Part shown: in pieces, positions 46,598 through 56,586 of the stretch
How positions within the stretch are numbered: position 1 is the stretch's first letter
How the letters are laid out: each line of letters begins with the position of its first letter
Translations under genes and position numbers: made by a program
From: Methylomarinovum caldicuralii
GTDB taxonomy: Bacteria; Pseudomonadota; Gammaproteobacteria; Methylococcales; Methylothermaceae
Direction: 5' to 3'
DNA: 64,000 nucleotides
Assembly (NCBI RefSeq): GCF_033126985.1
Contig: NZ_AP024714.1
Span: forward strand, 1,178,001 to 1,242,000
Notes under the pieces: model-generated
Database searches by the model: none
The model's input: only the letters and a program-made list of their open reading frames with translations
Told to the model about the DNA's origin: nothing

Positions 46598-48739
46598 TCA
46601 GTTCGCCTCGTCGCTGTCGTTCCGTTCTTCCGTTTTGGTAACCGGTTTCTCCGGCTTTTCCGCCTTCCCGGAATCCGGGGCCGGCGCAGGCAGAAGGTGA
46701 TCGGCCGATACTGGCTGGGATGCCGTGCCCTGTTCCGGTTGTTCGGTTGTTTCCGCCGCTGTGTCACCGCCCTCCAGCTGTTGGGGTTTGGCGGTTTGGG
46801 GGGTACCGCTGGCGCGGCGTCCCCGACGCCGCCGGCCGCCGCCGCGGCGGTTGCTGCGGCGGCGTGACGGCGCCGGGGTGGGTTCTTCTTCCGCAGGCGG
46901 ATTTTCCGCTGCCGTGGTTTCCACCGGCGTCGGGGTTGCCGGTGTGGCGCTGCGGTTTGCGGTGCCGCGGCGCCGCCGCGGGCGGCGCGGCCGCTGGGTT
47001 TCTGCGGTTTCGGCAGTCTGGGGTTCGGCAGGTTCAGAGGGGCGCTCCTGCGGTTCTGCGCTGCGGGCGCCGCCGACCAGCTTTTGCCAGAAGCGTTTGA
47101 TGAGCTCGGCGGAGGAGGTCTTGCTGCGGATCGGTGCCGGCGTCGAGGGGAGGAAATCCTTGACCGCCGGTTCCTCTGCCCTGCGGCCCTCGGCGGTGGC
47201 GTATTCCGGCAGTTTCCGTTCTTCCTCCGCGATGCGTTCGTAACTGACGGTTTCCTCTTCTCCCTCGCTGGCCTTGATGCGCTGGATCTCGTAGGCGGGG
47301 GTCTCCAGGTGGCGCGCCGGGACGATGACGATGCCGACCTGGTGGCGTTTTTCGATCTGCCCGAGCACTTCGCGTTTCTCGTTGAGCAGGTAGGTGGCCG
47401 GCTCGACGGGCAGTTGCACCACGATCTTGCCGGTCTGAGGCTTGAGCGCCTCCTCCTCGATGATGCGCAGAACCGACAGCGCCAGGGATTCGGTGCTGCG
47501 GATGGTGCCCTGGCCCTGGCAGCGGGGACAGGGCACCAGGCTGGATTCACCCAGGGAGGGACGCAGGCGCTGGCGGGACATTTCCAGCAGGCCGAAGCGG
47601 GAGATGCGGCCGATCTGGATCCGGGCCCGGTCGCTCTTGACCGCCTCGCGCAGTTTGGCTTCCACCGCCCGCTGGTGGCGCATGGAGGTCATGTCGATGA
47701 AGTCGATGACGAACAACCCCCCCAGGTCGCGCAACCGCAGTTGGCGGGCAATTTCCTCGGCTGCCTCCAGATTGGTGTTGAAGGCGGTTTCCTCAATGTC
47801 GCCGCCCTTGGTGGCCCGGGCCGAGTTGATGTCGATGGTGGTCAGGGCCTCGGTGTGGTCGATGACGATGGCCCCGCCGGACGGTAATGGCACCTCGCGC
47901 CGGTAGGCCAGCTCTATCTGGCTTTCGATCTGGAAACGGCTGAACAGGGGAACGGAATCCTCGTACAGCTTGGCCTTGTTGATGAAATGCGGCATCACCT
48001 GCTGGAGGAAGTTGCGCACCATGCGGTAGGTGGCCGGGTTGTCGATGAGGATCTCGTCGATGTCGGCGCGCAGGTGGTCGCGCAGGGCGCGGATGATGAC
48101 GTTGCTTTCCTGGAAGATCAGAAACGGGGCCTTGCGCTGGGTGGCGGAGCGTTCGATGGCCTCCCACAACTGCAGCAGGTAGTTGAGGTCCCACTGCAGT
48201 TCCTCAGCGCTTTTGCCGCCGGCGGCGGTGCGGACGATCAGTCCCATGCCCTCCGGAATGTCCAGGGAAGCGAGGATTTCCTTCAGATCGCCCCGGGCCT
48301 CGCCCTCGATGCGGCGGGAGATGCCGCCGGCGCGGGGATTGTTGGGCATCAGCACCAGATAGCTGCCGGCCAGGGCGATGTAGGTGGTCAGGGCCGCACC
48401 TTTGGTGCCGCGCTCTTCCTTCTCGATCTGGACCACGACCTCGTGGCCCTCCCGGATCAGGTCCTTGATGTCGGAGCGGCTCTGCTGGGGTCCGAGGGGC
48501 TGGGAGAAATAGGTCGGGGCGATCTCCTTGAACGGCAGAAAGCCGTGGCGCTCGGCGCCGTAGTTGACGAAGGCGGCTTCCAGGCTGGGTTCGATGCGGG
48601 TGATGATGCCCTTGTAGATGTTGGATTTTTTCTGTTCGCGGGAGGGAACCTCGATGTCAAAGTCGTAAAGTTTCTGCCCTTCCACCAGGGCGACCCGCAG
48701 CTCTTCCGGCTGCGTGGCGTTGATGAGCATTCTTTTCAT
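46598..48739 (-). CDS. rne: Ribonuclease E
   Basis: A 713-residue endoribonuclease that starts most mRNA decay and processes rRNA and tRNA. The N-terminal S1 domain is at ~36-120 ([34 protein letters not shown]). Catalytic aspartates lie in [15 protein letters not shown] and [14 protein letters not shown]. The zinc-link motif CPRC is at about residues 404-407, needed for the tetramer. The tail from ~510 is Arg/Pro-rich and shorter than in E. coli (1061 residues), so the degradosome scaffold region is reduced. The gene is divergent from rluC, as in E. coli. Confidence 0.95.
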   Translation of the reverse strand: MKRMLINATQPEELRVALVEGQKLYDFDIEVPSREQKKSNIYKGIITRIEPSLEAAFVNYGAERHGFLPFKEIAPTYFSQPLGPQQSRSDIKDLIREGHEVVVQIEKEERGTKGAALTTYIALAGSYLVLMPNNPRAGGISRRIEGEARGDLKEILASLDIPEGMGLIVRTAAGGKSAEELQWDLNYLLQLWEAIERSATQRKAPFLIFQESNVIIRALRDHLRADIDEILIDNPATYRMVRNFLQQVMPHFINKAKLYEDSVPLFSRFQIESQIELAYRREVPLPSGGAIVIDHTEALTTIDINSARATKGGDIEETAFNTNLEAAEEIARQLRLRDLGGLFVIDFIDMTSMRHQRAVEAKLREAVKSDRARIQIGRISRFGLLEMSRQRLRPSLGESSLVPCPRCQGQGTIRSTESLALSVLRIIEEEALKPQTGKIVVQLPVEPATYLLNEKREVLGQIEKRHQVGIVIVPARHLETPAYEIQRIKASEGEEETVSYERIAEEERKLPEYATAEGRRAEEPAVKDFLPSTPAPIRSKTSSAELIKRFWQKLVGGARSAEPQERPSEPAEPQTAETAETQRPRRPRRRRGTANRSATPATPTPVETTAAENPPAEEEPTPAPSRRRSNRRGGGRRRRGRRASGTPQTAKPQQLEGGDTAAETTEQPEQGTASQPVSADHLLPAPAPDSGKAEKPEKPVTKTEERNDSDEAN

Positions 48740-49087
48740 TGCGATAGTCCTTTTGGCATGGGGCGAATGCGCGCGCGGCGGGACCGGACCGGAACGTGAC
48801 GTCGGTCTTGAGGGTGGCGCTCTCCGGGAAGCGGGAGCTGCGTTCCTGCTGCGGCAGGGGACGATCCCGGTGAATGGGCTGCTGCATTCGCGTCCTGTGA
48901 TTTAAACCAATTGATTTACAATGGGTCTTTTGTGGATGATTTTGTTTCTTCTAAGACTCCGTGGCCGGCGCTTGGTTCGGGGAAGGCGCAGGTAGGCGGT
49001 TTCCCGGCCGGCGTGTCCCCGGCTGGATGCCTGTCAGGCAAAGGAGGGGAGCAAACATCGGACAGAGCATTATAAACAGGCCATGCC
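48740..49087. other. 348-base gap between rne and rluC
   Basis: This divergent gap holds the promoters and leaders of rne and rluC. In E. coli the long rne leader is a structured site for RNase E autoregulation, so a similar leader is expected here. I see no coding frame; the AT-richer block near 48903-48955 (TTTAAACCAATTGATTTACA) is the likely promoter core. Confidence 0.5.
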
Positions 49088-50059
49088 ATGAAATCCATGA
49101 AAGGACAAGTTTCTGATTCGGCGCGGAAAATACCGCCGCGCCAGATCGAGATCGACGCCGACGAAGCCGGTCAGCGCATCGACAATTTCCTCTTCGCCCG
49201 TCTCAAGGGAGTGCCCAAGAGCCGCATCTACCGGATGCTGCGTACCGGCGAGGTGCGGGTCAACAGGGGGCGGGTCAAGGCCCCTTACCGCCTGCAGGCC
49301 GGGGACATGGTCCGGCTGCCGCCGGTCCAGGTCGCCGCGGCCGGTCCCCCGGCGCCGCCGGGGAACCGGCCGCGGCGACTGGAAACGCGGATCGTGTACG
49401 AAGACGAAGACCTGCTGGTGCTCGACAAGCCGGCGGGGATGGCGGTCCACGGCGGCAGCGGATTAGCGGGCGGGGTGATCGAGGCGCTGCGGGCGGTCCG
49501 CCCCCAGGCCCGCTTCCTGGAACTGGTGCACCGCCTCGACCGCGACACCTCCGGCTGTCTGCTGATCGCCAAACGCCGTTCCGTGCTGCGGGCGTTGCAC
49601 GCGCAATTGCGTTCCGGCCGGGTGGAAAAGCGCTATCTGGCCCTCCTGGAAGGTGAGTGGCGCGGTCGATTCCAGCGGGTGGACGTGCCGCTGCGCAAAT
49701 TCGTGCTGCAGGGCGGAGAGCGACTGGTGAAGGCGGCCGAAGACGGCAAGCCGTCGCAGACGCTGTTCCGCCGCCTTGAGGCTTTTCCCCAGGCCACCCT
49801 GGTGGAGGCCGAACTGCTGACCGGCCGCACCCATCAGATCCGGGTCCACGCCGCCTGGCTGGGACACCCCCTCGCCGGGGACGAGCGCTACGGTGACAAG
49901 GCGGCCAACCGCCGCTGGCGCCGCCTGGGCCTCAAGCGCTTGTTTCTGCACGCCTGGCAGGTGGCGTTCCGTCATCCACGCCGGGACGTTATGATACGTC
50001 TCGAAGCCCCGCTGGACGGGGAACTGGAGGCTCTTCTCGATCATTTAAGGCAGCCATGA
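49088..50059 (+). CDS. rluC: 23S rRNA pseudouridine synthase RluC
   Basis: A 323-residue pseudouridine synthase (E. coli RluC 319). An S4 RNA-binding domain covers ~15-75 (QRIDNFLFARLKGVPKSRIY, YRMLRTGEVRVNRGRVKAPY). The catalytic aspartate is in VHRLDRDTSGCLL near residue 150. TGRTHQIRVHAAWLGHPLAG is a further signature. The divergent position from rne is conserved. It modifies U955, U2504 and U2580 in E. coli. Confidence 0.95.
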   Translation: MKSMKGQVSDSARKIPPRQIEIDADEAGQRIDNFLFARLKGVPKSRIYRMLRTGEVRVNRGRVKAPYRLQAGDMVRLPPVQVAAAGPPAPPGNRPRRLETRIVYEDEDLLVLDKPAGMAVHGGSGLAGGVIEALRAVRPQARFLELVHRLDRDTSGCLLIAKRRSVLRALHAQLRSGRVEKRYLALLEGEWRGRFQRVDVPLRKFVLQGGERLVKAAEDGKPSQTLFRRLEAFPQATLVEAELLTGRTHQIRVHAAWLGHPLAGDERYGDKAANRRWRRLGLKRLFLHAWQVAFRHPRRDVMIRLEAPLDGELEALLDHLRQP

Positions 50060-50433
50060 ACAGCATCCGAGACTTCGTCGATATTCCGGCCGATCTCAGT
50101 TGCAGCGTCCGGGTGAAGGAATTTCGCCTTCCCGCCGTTCCCGACGTACTGGTGCTGGGACGGCGTGCGGCGGTGGGTTGTCACGCCTTGCGCAAGGCGC
50201 TCCATTTGTTGGCGCCGGTTTCCCTGGTGCATCTTGAACTGGACGATGAGATGGTCAGCGACCTGTTGGTTCGCGAGACGCTTCTGGCCCAGCTCGCTCC
50301 AGACTGGTTAGAGCGCCTGGTCTTGCAGTATGTGCGTCCGCGCATGTGCGGCGACGAGATCCTGCAGCTGACGCTGGATTTCGAGTGGCGGCTGCAAACG
50401 CTCGAGCCTCATGATACCGTTGTACGCCCGTGA
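50056..50433 (+). CDS. Protein of unknown function
   Basis: A 125-residue soluble protein that I do not recognise. It overlaps rluC by 4 bases and the following kinase gene by 23, so it is likely translated with both. It has no signal peptide or membrane segment. Two blocks stand out: VLVLGRRAAVGCHALRKALHLLAPV and DEILQLTLDFEWRLQTLEP near the end. Its position at the head of a sensory cluster hints at a signalling role, but nothing in the sequence shows one. Confidence 0.7.
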   Translation: MNSIRDFVDIPADLSCSVRVKEFRLPAVPDVLVLGRRAAVGCHALRKALHLLAPVSLVHLELDDEMVSDLLVRETLLAQLAPDWLERLVLQYVRPRMCGDEILQLTLDFEWRLQTLEPHDTVVRP

Positions 50434-51487
50434 CGCCCTGCTGCCCCGCATCCGTCAGGTCAGTGCGGAAGCGCGCCCCTGTGCCGATGGCGATCCGTGC
50501 ACCGGTCTCTACGCGGTGTTCAGCTCTGATCAGCCGCAACATTTCTTGGGAGTGGTCAGCGCCAAGCAGGTCGCCGAGCGGCCTCATCGTATCTTCGCCG
50601 ACCTGATGTCCCGACGCTTTCCCTGCGTCGTGGCCGCCGATACACCCCTGGAGGCAATCCTGGATTGCATGGATATGACAGAACACTGGTATTTTCCGGT
50701 GTTGGACGATTTGGGCGGCTTTCTCGGCGTGGTCACCCGAGCCAGGATTCTCGAGGTGTTGCTGCGTTCCCATAATAGTCTATTGGCGCAGAACCGTTCT
50801 CTTATGCGGCAGATGTTCGCCGTTCAGGAGCAGGAACGCCGTTATCTGGCCCGTGAGCTTCACGACGAAATGGGACAGTACCTGTCCGCATTGCAGACGG
50901 ATCTGGGCTGCCTGCGGCAGTTGGGGCGGGGGCAACAGCGGTTGGAACGTCAGATCGAAGTCATTACGGAAGAACTGGTCCATTTGCAACAAACGGTGCG
51001 GCGAATCATGCAGCGCCTTCGTCCCGAGCCGCTGGATCAATTGGGGTTGGAAGCTACTTTGCGGGAGCTGGTGACGGAGTATCAGAACCGCCATCCTGAT
51101 GTGAATTTAACGCTGGAGATTGCCGGCGATCTCCAGAATCTGCCGGACGAGTACGCCATCACCCTCTACCGGGTGGTGCAGGAGGGACTCACCAATGTCA
51201 TCCGTCATGCAGGGGCGCATTCGGTACGGGTGTGTCTGTGCCGGCGCCAGCGCTGTTCCCATCCCGTCTGTCAGGCATACTTTGCCGCCTCGGGCTGGAA
51301 GCGGGAACAGGTTCACCTGCTGCTTTGTGACGATGGTTGTGGATTTCGGCAGCCACAGGGCGGTGGGTTGGGGATTTTGGGAATGCAGGAACGGGTGGAA
51401 GTGCTGGGCGGCCGTTTCCGCATCCGCGGCCGTCCGGGGGGAGGAACCCATGTCGTCGTCGAACTGCCGTTGCCGGAGGGAGAATGA
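50411..51487 (+). CDS. Histidine kinase with N-terminal CBS-type sensory domain
   Basis: A 358-residue soluble NarL-class kinase. Residues ~30-120 resemble a CBS pair (YAVFSSDQPQHFLGVVSAKQ, ERPHRIFADLM, FLGVVTRARILEVLL), followed by a coiled-coil linker. The HisKA_3 box is ARELHDEMGQYLSAL with the phosphoacceptor His. The HATPase domain has N box VQEGLTNVIRHAGA, DDGCGF and GLGILGMQERVEVLGG. The N-terminal domain resembles that of the GGDEF-EAL protein at 53756 (shared RIFADL and FLG[VL]V[ST]AxQV). It overlaps the response regulator start by 4 bases, forming a pair. The ligand is unknown; adenine nucleotides are a common CBS ligand. Confidence 0.88.
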   Translation: MIPLYARDALLPRIRQVSAEARPCADGDPCTGLYAVFSSDQPQHFLGVVSAKQVAERPHRIFADLMSRRFPCVVAADTPLEAILDCMDMTEHWYFPVLDDLGGFLGVVTRARILEVLLRSHNSLLAQNRSLMRQMFAVQEQERRYLARELHDEMGQYLSALQTDLGCLRQLGRGQQRLERQIEVITEELVHLQQTVRRIMQRLRPEPLDQLGLEATLRELVTEYQNRHPDVNLTLEIAGDLQNLPDEYAITLYRVVQEGLTNVIRHAGAHSVRVCLCRRQRCSHPVCQAYFAASGWKREQVHLLLCDDGCGFRQPQGGGLGILGMQERVEVLGGRFRIRGRPGGGTHVVVELPLPEGE

Positions 51488-52110
51488 AGCCGGTTCGCAT
51501 TCTGCTCGTGGACGATCATCCGGTGGTACGCAGCGGTTTGCGGCGTTATCTGGAGATGCACCCCGATCTGGTGCTGGTGGGAGAGGCGAATCAGGGGAAG
51601 AGTGGCTATCACGCGTTCGTATCTTTGCAACCGGATGTCACGCTTCTCGATATCGCCTTGCCGGATGTCAGTGGTTTGGAAATCCTGCGGCGCATCTGCC
51701 AACGCGATCCCCAGGCCCGGATATTGCTGCTGAGCATGTATGAGAATTCGTTGCTGATGGAACGCGCCCTGCAGAACGGGGCCTGTGGTTATCTCAGCAA
51801 ACGTCACGGTCCTGAGTTTCTGGTGACGGCGATCCGCCGGATCGCTGCCGGGGAGACAGTCCTCGATCCCGAGTTGGAACACCCGCGCGTCCGGGAGCAT
51901 TGTGCTGCATTGAGTCTCCTGACTCAAAGGGAGTTCGAGGTGTTCCGCCAGCTGGCGGAGGGACGATCGGTGAAAGAGATCGCCCAGCGTCTGCATCTGA
52001 GCGAGAAGACGGTCGGCGTCCACCGGACCCGGATTTTCAAGAAGCTCAAATTGGAAAACGTCGCTCAGCTGACCCTGCTGGCAGTCCGTTGTCAGGTGAT
52101 CGTTCCCTGA
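51484..52110 (+). CDS. NarL/FixJ-family response regulator
   Basis: A 208-residue regulator. The receiver has the acidic pair in LLVDDHPVVRSG, acceptor Asp in VTLLDIALPDVSGLE and the switch Lys in YLSKRHGP. The LuxR-type DNA-binding domain is LTQREFEVFRQLAEGRSVKE, then SEKTVGVHRTRI. It forms an overlapping pair with the kinase and probably controls the neighbouring signalling genes, though the regulon is not shown. Confidence 0.93.
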   Translation: MKPVRILLVDDHPVVRSGLRRYLEMHPDLVLVGEANQGKSGYHAFVSLQPDVTLLDIALPDVSGLEILRRICQRDPQARILLLSMYENSLLMERALQNGACGYLSKRHGPEFLVTAIRRIAAGETVLDPELEHPRVREHCAALSLLTQREFEVFRQLAEGRSVKEIAQRLHLSEKTVGVHRTRIFKKLKLENVAQLTLLAVRCQVIVP

Positions 52111-52197
52111 CATTTAAGCATTTTCCTTATAGGCGCTTCCTTCAGGGGGATTAATAATTCCATTACAACCATGCAGGTTAAATGGAAGGAGATCCCT

Positions 52198-53751
52198 ATG
52201 CGCGTCAATTTGCCTGTAACCGGCCGGGAAGTGGCTCTTCCGGAGAAAGATTTGGTGTCCGCCACCGACCTCAAGGGCCGGATCACCTATGCCAACGCCG
52301 CCTTTGTCGAAGTTTCCGGTTTCGAAAAGGAGGAGCTGCTCGGCAAGGCGCACAATATCGTGCGCCATCCCGACATGCCGCCAGCCGCTTTCAAGCAAAT
52401 GTGGGATCATCTCAAGGCAGGGCGTCCCTGGATGGGTATCGTCAAGAACCGCTGTAAGAACGGGGATCATTACTGGGTGGACGCTTTCGTCGCCCCGGTG
52501 GTGGAGAATGGCCAGCTGGTTGGTTACGAGTCGGTACGTACCCATCCCAAGCCGGAATGGCGCGAGCGGGCCGAGCGTCTGTATACGCTCATGCAGGCAG
52601 GGCGTTTCCGCAACCGCCGGCGTCTGGCGCTGGCCGATCGATTGACTTTGGCTGTCGCCGCCGCTTTGCTGCCGGTCAGTGCAGCTTTGCAGTGGGGCAG
52701 CCCCGTCTGGGGCTGGAGTGCGTTGGTGGGATCGATCTTGACGGTACACCTGCTGTGTCGGCGCCTGCTTGATCCCTTGGTTCGGGTAGTGGAGTGGTCC
52801 CGCCGCTTCAGTGATGATCCGGTCGCCAATCTGGTTTATGCCGGACGGGCGGATGAAGCCGGCCAATTACAGACCGCCTTGCTGTCACTCGAAGCCAGAC
52901 TCCGGACGCTGCAAAGCCGTTTCGAGGACATGGCGGAAGCGGTGGCGGACCGCGCAGGCCGGAACCATCGGGTGGCAGAGGAAACCACACAGGTCCTGGA
53001 CAAACAGCAGGAAGACACGGAAGCACTGGCCCGGGCGATCGAGGAACTCAACCAGACGATTCATAGTATCGCCGCCAGTGCCACCCAGACGTCCGATTCG
53101 GCAGATGACGCCAGTGCAGCCGCACGTGACGGAATGCAGACCAGTCAGGATACCGCCCAGGAGATTACCGCCCTGGCAGACAGTGTGGCGCAGGCGGCGG
53201 AGGTGATTCAGACGGTCAAGAAGGAGGGGGATGATATCGGCATGGTCGTGGGAGTCATCCGCGACATTGCCGACCAGACCAATCTACTGGCGCTCAATGC
53301 CGCAATCGAAGCGGCGCGGGCTGGGGAACAGGGGCGCGGGTTTGCCGTGGTGGCTGAGGAGGTGCGCAAGTTAGCTTCTAGCACCCAGGAATCCACTCAC
53401 CGAATTCAGCAATTGGTGGAGAACCTCCAGCAAGGCATTCAGGAAGCCGTCGAGGTCATGGAATCCGGTTGCGAACGGGCCCGCGGCAGTGTTACCCGGG
53501 CAGAAAGTGCCGGTGACCGTTTGAGCCAGGTGGCTGACCGTATCGATCTCATCAAGACCATGAGCTTGGAAGTGGCCGGAGCTGTGGAGCAGCAATCCTG
53601 TGTGACCGACGAGATCCGCCACAGTGTCGAGCGCATCAGTACGACCGCCGACCGGGTGGCCCGGGATTCGGGCATGGCAGCCGCTGCCGCCAATGAACTG
53701 CTGCAGCTGGCCAGTGGATTGCGCGATCTCGCCCGTCGCTTCGCCGCCTGA
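52198..53751 (+). CDS. PAS-containing chemoreceptor, Aer-like
   Basis: A 517-residue receptor. The PAS domain (residues ~10-120) has the Aer/BdlA pattern: [36 protein letters not shown] and [15 protein letters not shown], the common PAS with FAD or heme. Hydrophobic segments at ~155-190 ([18 protein letters not shown]) anchor it, as in Aer. The MCP tip is [20 protein letters not shown] (about 355). It has no large periplasmic domain. Likely an energy- or redox-sensing receptor; FAD binding is inferred. [12 protein letters not shown] at 52198 has AAGGAG upstream; the longer frame from 52171 is not needed. Confidence 0.92.
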   Translation: MRVNLPVTGREVALPEKDLVSATDLKGRITYANAAFVEVSGFEKEELLGKAHNIVRHPDMPPAAFKQMWDHLKAGRPWMGIVKNRCKNGDHYWVDAFVAPVVENGQLVGYESVRTHPKPEWRERAERLYTLMQAGRFRNRRRLALADRLTLAVAAALLPVSAALQWGSPVWGWSALVGSILTVHLLCRRLLDPLVRVVEWSRRFSDDPVANLVYAGRADEAGQLQTALLSLEARLRTLQSRFEDMAEAVADRAGRNHRVAEETTQVLDKQQEDTEALARAIEELNQTIHSIAASATQTSDSADDASAAARDGMQTSQDTAQEITALADSVAQAAEVIQTVKKEGDDIGMVVGVIRDIADQTNLLALNAAIEAARAGEQGRGFAVVAEEVRKLASSTQESTHRIQQLVENLQQGIQEAVEVMESGCERARGSVTRAESAGDRLSQVADRIDLIKTMSLEVAGAVEQQSCVTDEIRHSVERISTTADRVARDSGMAAAAANELLQLASGLRDLARRFAA

Positions 53752-53755
53752 AGCC

Positions 53756-56434
53756 ATGGAAGGAAGCAACCCTCTTTTTTCCCTGCAGCGCCCCTTACGT
53801 ATCATGGAGGCGTTGAGTGATCGGGTCGTGCGGGTCGCTCCTGACGAGCGGCCGTCTCTGGATGAACTTTCTGGACAGACGGTGTTTGCGGTTTTCGAGC
53901 AGGCGAGCGGTTGCGAAATTTTCCTGGGGTTGGTGACGGCGGCGCAGGTGAGCGCTCGTCCCGGGCGAATCTTCGCTGACCTGTTATTGCAGCCTCCACC
54001 GCCACCGCTGTCGGCGGATGCCCCGCTTGAAGAGGGTTGGCGCCGTCTGCAAAAGGAACAGGGCGGTGCCTTGGCGGTGATCGATAGCGATGGTCGTTTC
54101 GTCGGTGCGGTGACGCCATTTAGTTTGTTGGGTGCGGCATTGCGCGAAACACGGCGGCTGCAGGCGGGGATCGAGCGTCAAAGTGCGCGTTTTCGCCAGC
54201 GTCTGGACCGGTTGGCGGAGCATACCGCCCGCTTGCGGCGGTTGCGGGAGGAATCAAAACAACTGCTGAGCCAGGCGGCCGAAACCGGATTGGAGCAGCA
54301 GCTATTGCAGTCCGCCCTGGAACACCTGGTGTCCCTGGTTGGCGCCCGTTACGGTGCCTTGATTCTGTTAGATGCTGACGGGAAGATCAGCGACTTCCTC
54401 TATACCGGAATCGATCCTGAGACCGCCGCGGCCATCGGGCGCCTGCCTACCGGAAAGGGGTTGTTGGGGGATTTCCTGCTGGAAAAAGGGGTCATCCGGT
54501 TGACGGATATGGAACGGCATCCACGGGCGGCAGGGTTCCCGCCCGGCCATCCACCGATGCATTCCTTGCTCGCGGCGTTAATCCGGTGTGATGGCAAAGT
54601 CCAAGGGCGGGTATACCTGTGTGACCGCGAAGACGGCGAACCCTTCGACTGCGGCGACCAGCGGCTGGTGGAGGAATTCGCCGACATCATGGGCATGGCG
54701 GTGTTCCTCCTCCGTCAGCGCCTGCTCAGTCACCAACAGGCGGTGGAATTGAAAGTGGCCACCCGGGTCTTCGAGAACAGTGCCGAGGGTATCCTGGTGA
54801 CCGATGCGGACAAACGGATCATTCTGGTCAATCGGGCGCTGATTACGATCACCGGTTACAGCCGCGAGGAACTGATCGGCCAAACACCGCGCATTTTCAG
54901 CTCCGGCCATCACGGTGAGGATTTCTATCGCCAAATGTGGCAGAGCATCAATGCAACCGGCCAGTGGCAGGGGGAAATCTGGAACCGGCGCAAGAACGGC
55001 TCCGTTTATCCGGAATGGCTGCGGATCACCGCGATTTCCGATGCGGAAGGCGAGGTGACCCATTACGTGGCGGTCTTTTCCGATCTGTCGGAGTACGCAG
55101 TGCGACGCCAGGGAATGGAGCGCCTGATCCATTACGATCATCTGACCGAACTGCCCAACCGCCTCATGTTCCGTACCGAATTGAGGCAGGCGATACGGCG
55201 TTGCCACTTCAACGGCAGGCAAATGGCTTTGCTGATGCTGGATCTGGACCGTTTCAAAGTCATCAACGACACCCTGGGACATCAGGTGGGCGACCGCCTG
55301 TTGCAGCAGGTGTCGCGGCGGTTGCAGCATTGTTTGCGAAAGCGTGAGGCGCCACGTATGGGAGATACCGTAGCCCGTCTCTCCGGTGACGAATTCACCA
55401 TCATTCTCAATGATCTGGAAATGCCGGAGGATGCCATCACCGTCGCCGAAAAGATCCTGGCGCGTTTCCGCCGGCCTTTCGTCCTCGGAGAAATCGAACG
55501 CTCGGTCACCGTCAGCATCGGAATGGTACTTTATCCCGCCCAGGCCGAAACCCTTGACGAGCTCATCAGCCGTGCGGACATGGCCATGTATCATGCCAAA
55601 CAGGCAGGACGCAATCGTTTCTGTCTCTATGATCCGGCTTTGCACGAGGGCATACAACGGCGGCAAATGCTGGAAAATTATCTTTACAACGCCCTCGAAC
55701 GGCGGCAGTTCGAGATTCATTACCAGCCTCAGGTTTCCCTGCGGGACGGCCGTATCGTGGGGCTGGAGGCGTTGCTGCGTTGGCGTCATCCGGAGCATGG
55801 GCTGATCAACCCGGCGGAGTTCATTCCTCTGCTGGAGGAAACCGGTCTGATCGAACCGGTTGGCGTTTGGGTGTTGCAGCAGGTGGGCCGGGACTATCGG
55901 CAGTGTCTTGGGGCGCTGGGGGAAACGGATTTTCCGGTTGCGGTCAACGTTTCCGCCCGTCAGCTGGCGCCATCCCTGATCGGACAAGTGGCGGCGGTGC
56001 TGAAGGACAACGCTCTGGAACCGCATTGCCTCAAGCTGGAACTGACCGAATCGGCAGCCATGGATGATCCAGCCAGGACGCTGTCTCTGTTCGATTCCTT
56101 GCAGGAATTGGGCGTGGGCGTCTGCATCGACGATTTCGGCACCGGCTACTCGTCGTTGGCCTATCTGGCCCGGCTGCCGATTGCAGCTTTGAAGATCGAC
56201 CGTTCCTTCATCGGCAACATGATGACGCATACCGAGGACCGTGAGGTGGTCAGCGCCATTGTCGCCCTGGCCCACAACCTCGGAATCCAGGTCATCGCTG
56301 AAGGCGTAGAGACACCGAGCCAGTGGCGCGCCCTCCGGGAAATGGGGTGTGATGTGGCGCAGGGATATCTTTGCAGCCGTCCGGTTCCTTTGGCGCAATT
56401 GGCCGATATCGACCGGACCGTATGGGAGGTCTGA
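53756..56434 (+). CDS. CBS-type/GAF/PAS/GGDEF/EAL cyclic-di-GMP protein
   Basis: An 892-residue soluble enzyme. Order: CBS-like sensor (~25-140; FLGLVTAAQVSARPGRIFADL), coiled coil, GAF (~185-320), PAS (~340-460; FENSAEGILVTDADKRIILV), GGDEF (~475-630) and EAL (~645-885). The GGDEF motif reads SGDEF (RLSGDEFTII), often still active, and an RxxD inhibition site (RMGD) lies five residues before it. The EAL domain has GLEALLRW, VNVSARQL, LELTES, DDFGTGYSSL and LKIDRSF, the residues needed for phosphodiesterase activity. It probably degrades c-di-GMP under control of its sensors. The start fits its alignment with the kinase at 50411; 53804 is an alternative. Confidence 0.9.
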   Translation: MEGSNPLFSLQRPLRIMEALSDRVVRVAPDERPSLDELSGQTVFAVFEQASGCEIFLGLVTAAQVSARPGRIFADLLLQPPPPPLSADAPLEEGWRRLQKEQGGALAVIDSDGRFVGAVTPFSLLGAALRETRRLQAGIERQSARFRQRLDRLAEHTARLRRLREESKQLLSQAAETGLEQQLLQSALEHLVSLVGARYGALILLDADGKISDFLYTGIDPETAAAIGRLPTGKGLLGDFLLEKGVIRLTDMERHPRAAGFPPGHPPMHSLLAALIRCDGKVQGRVYLCDREDGEPFDCGDQRLVEEFADIMGMAVFLLRQRLLSHQQAVELKVATRVFENSAEGILVTDADKRIILVNRALITITGYSREELIGQTPRIFSSGHHGEDFYRQMWQSINATGQWQGEIWNRRKNGSVYPEWLRITAISDAEGEVTHYVAVFSDLSEYAVRRQGMERLIHYDHLTELPNRLMFRTELRQAIRRCHFNGRQMALLMLDLDRFKVINDTLGHQVGDRLLQQVSRRLQHCLRKREAPRMGDTVARLSGDEFTIILNDLEMPEDAITVAEKILARFRRPFVLGEIERSVTVSIGMVLYPAQAETLDELISRADMAMYHAKQAGRNRFCLYDPALHEGIQRRQMLENYLYNALERRQFEIHYQPQVSLRDGRIVGLEALLRWRHPEHGLINPAEFIPLLEETGLIEPVGVWVLQQVGRDYRQCLGALGETDFPVAVNVSARQLAPSLIGQVAAVLKDNALEPHCLKLELTESAAMDDPARTLSLFDSLQELGVGVCIDDFGTGYSSLAYLARLPIAALKIDRSFIGNMMTHTEDREVVSAIVALAHNLGIQVIAEGVETPSQWRALREMGCDVAQGYLCSRPVPLAQLADIDRTVWEV

Positions 56435-56586
56435 ATCTCTGGCGGCCAAGGGTCGCAATCGCCAGAGCAGCATCATGATGGCGGCGAACTAGCTGAGCCA
56501 GAACAGACAGAGGTGGTCTAGCGGATTGCTCGAGGGGTTTTTGCTGCTAAGCTGGTGTACAGGTTTCAGACTTTTGCGGAGGCCCC
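56435..56586. other. Short intergenic gap, nothing recognised
   Basis: About 152 bases with a probable promoter for the SPFH gene. No hairpin, RNA or operator could be recognised. Confidence 0.4.

Noticed and set aside
55386-55518. SGDEF read as an inactive cyclase
   Set aside because: SGDEF variants can be active and the RxxD site is present, so inactivity cannot be claimed from sequence.
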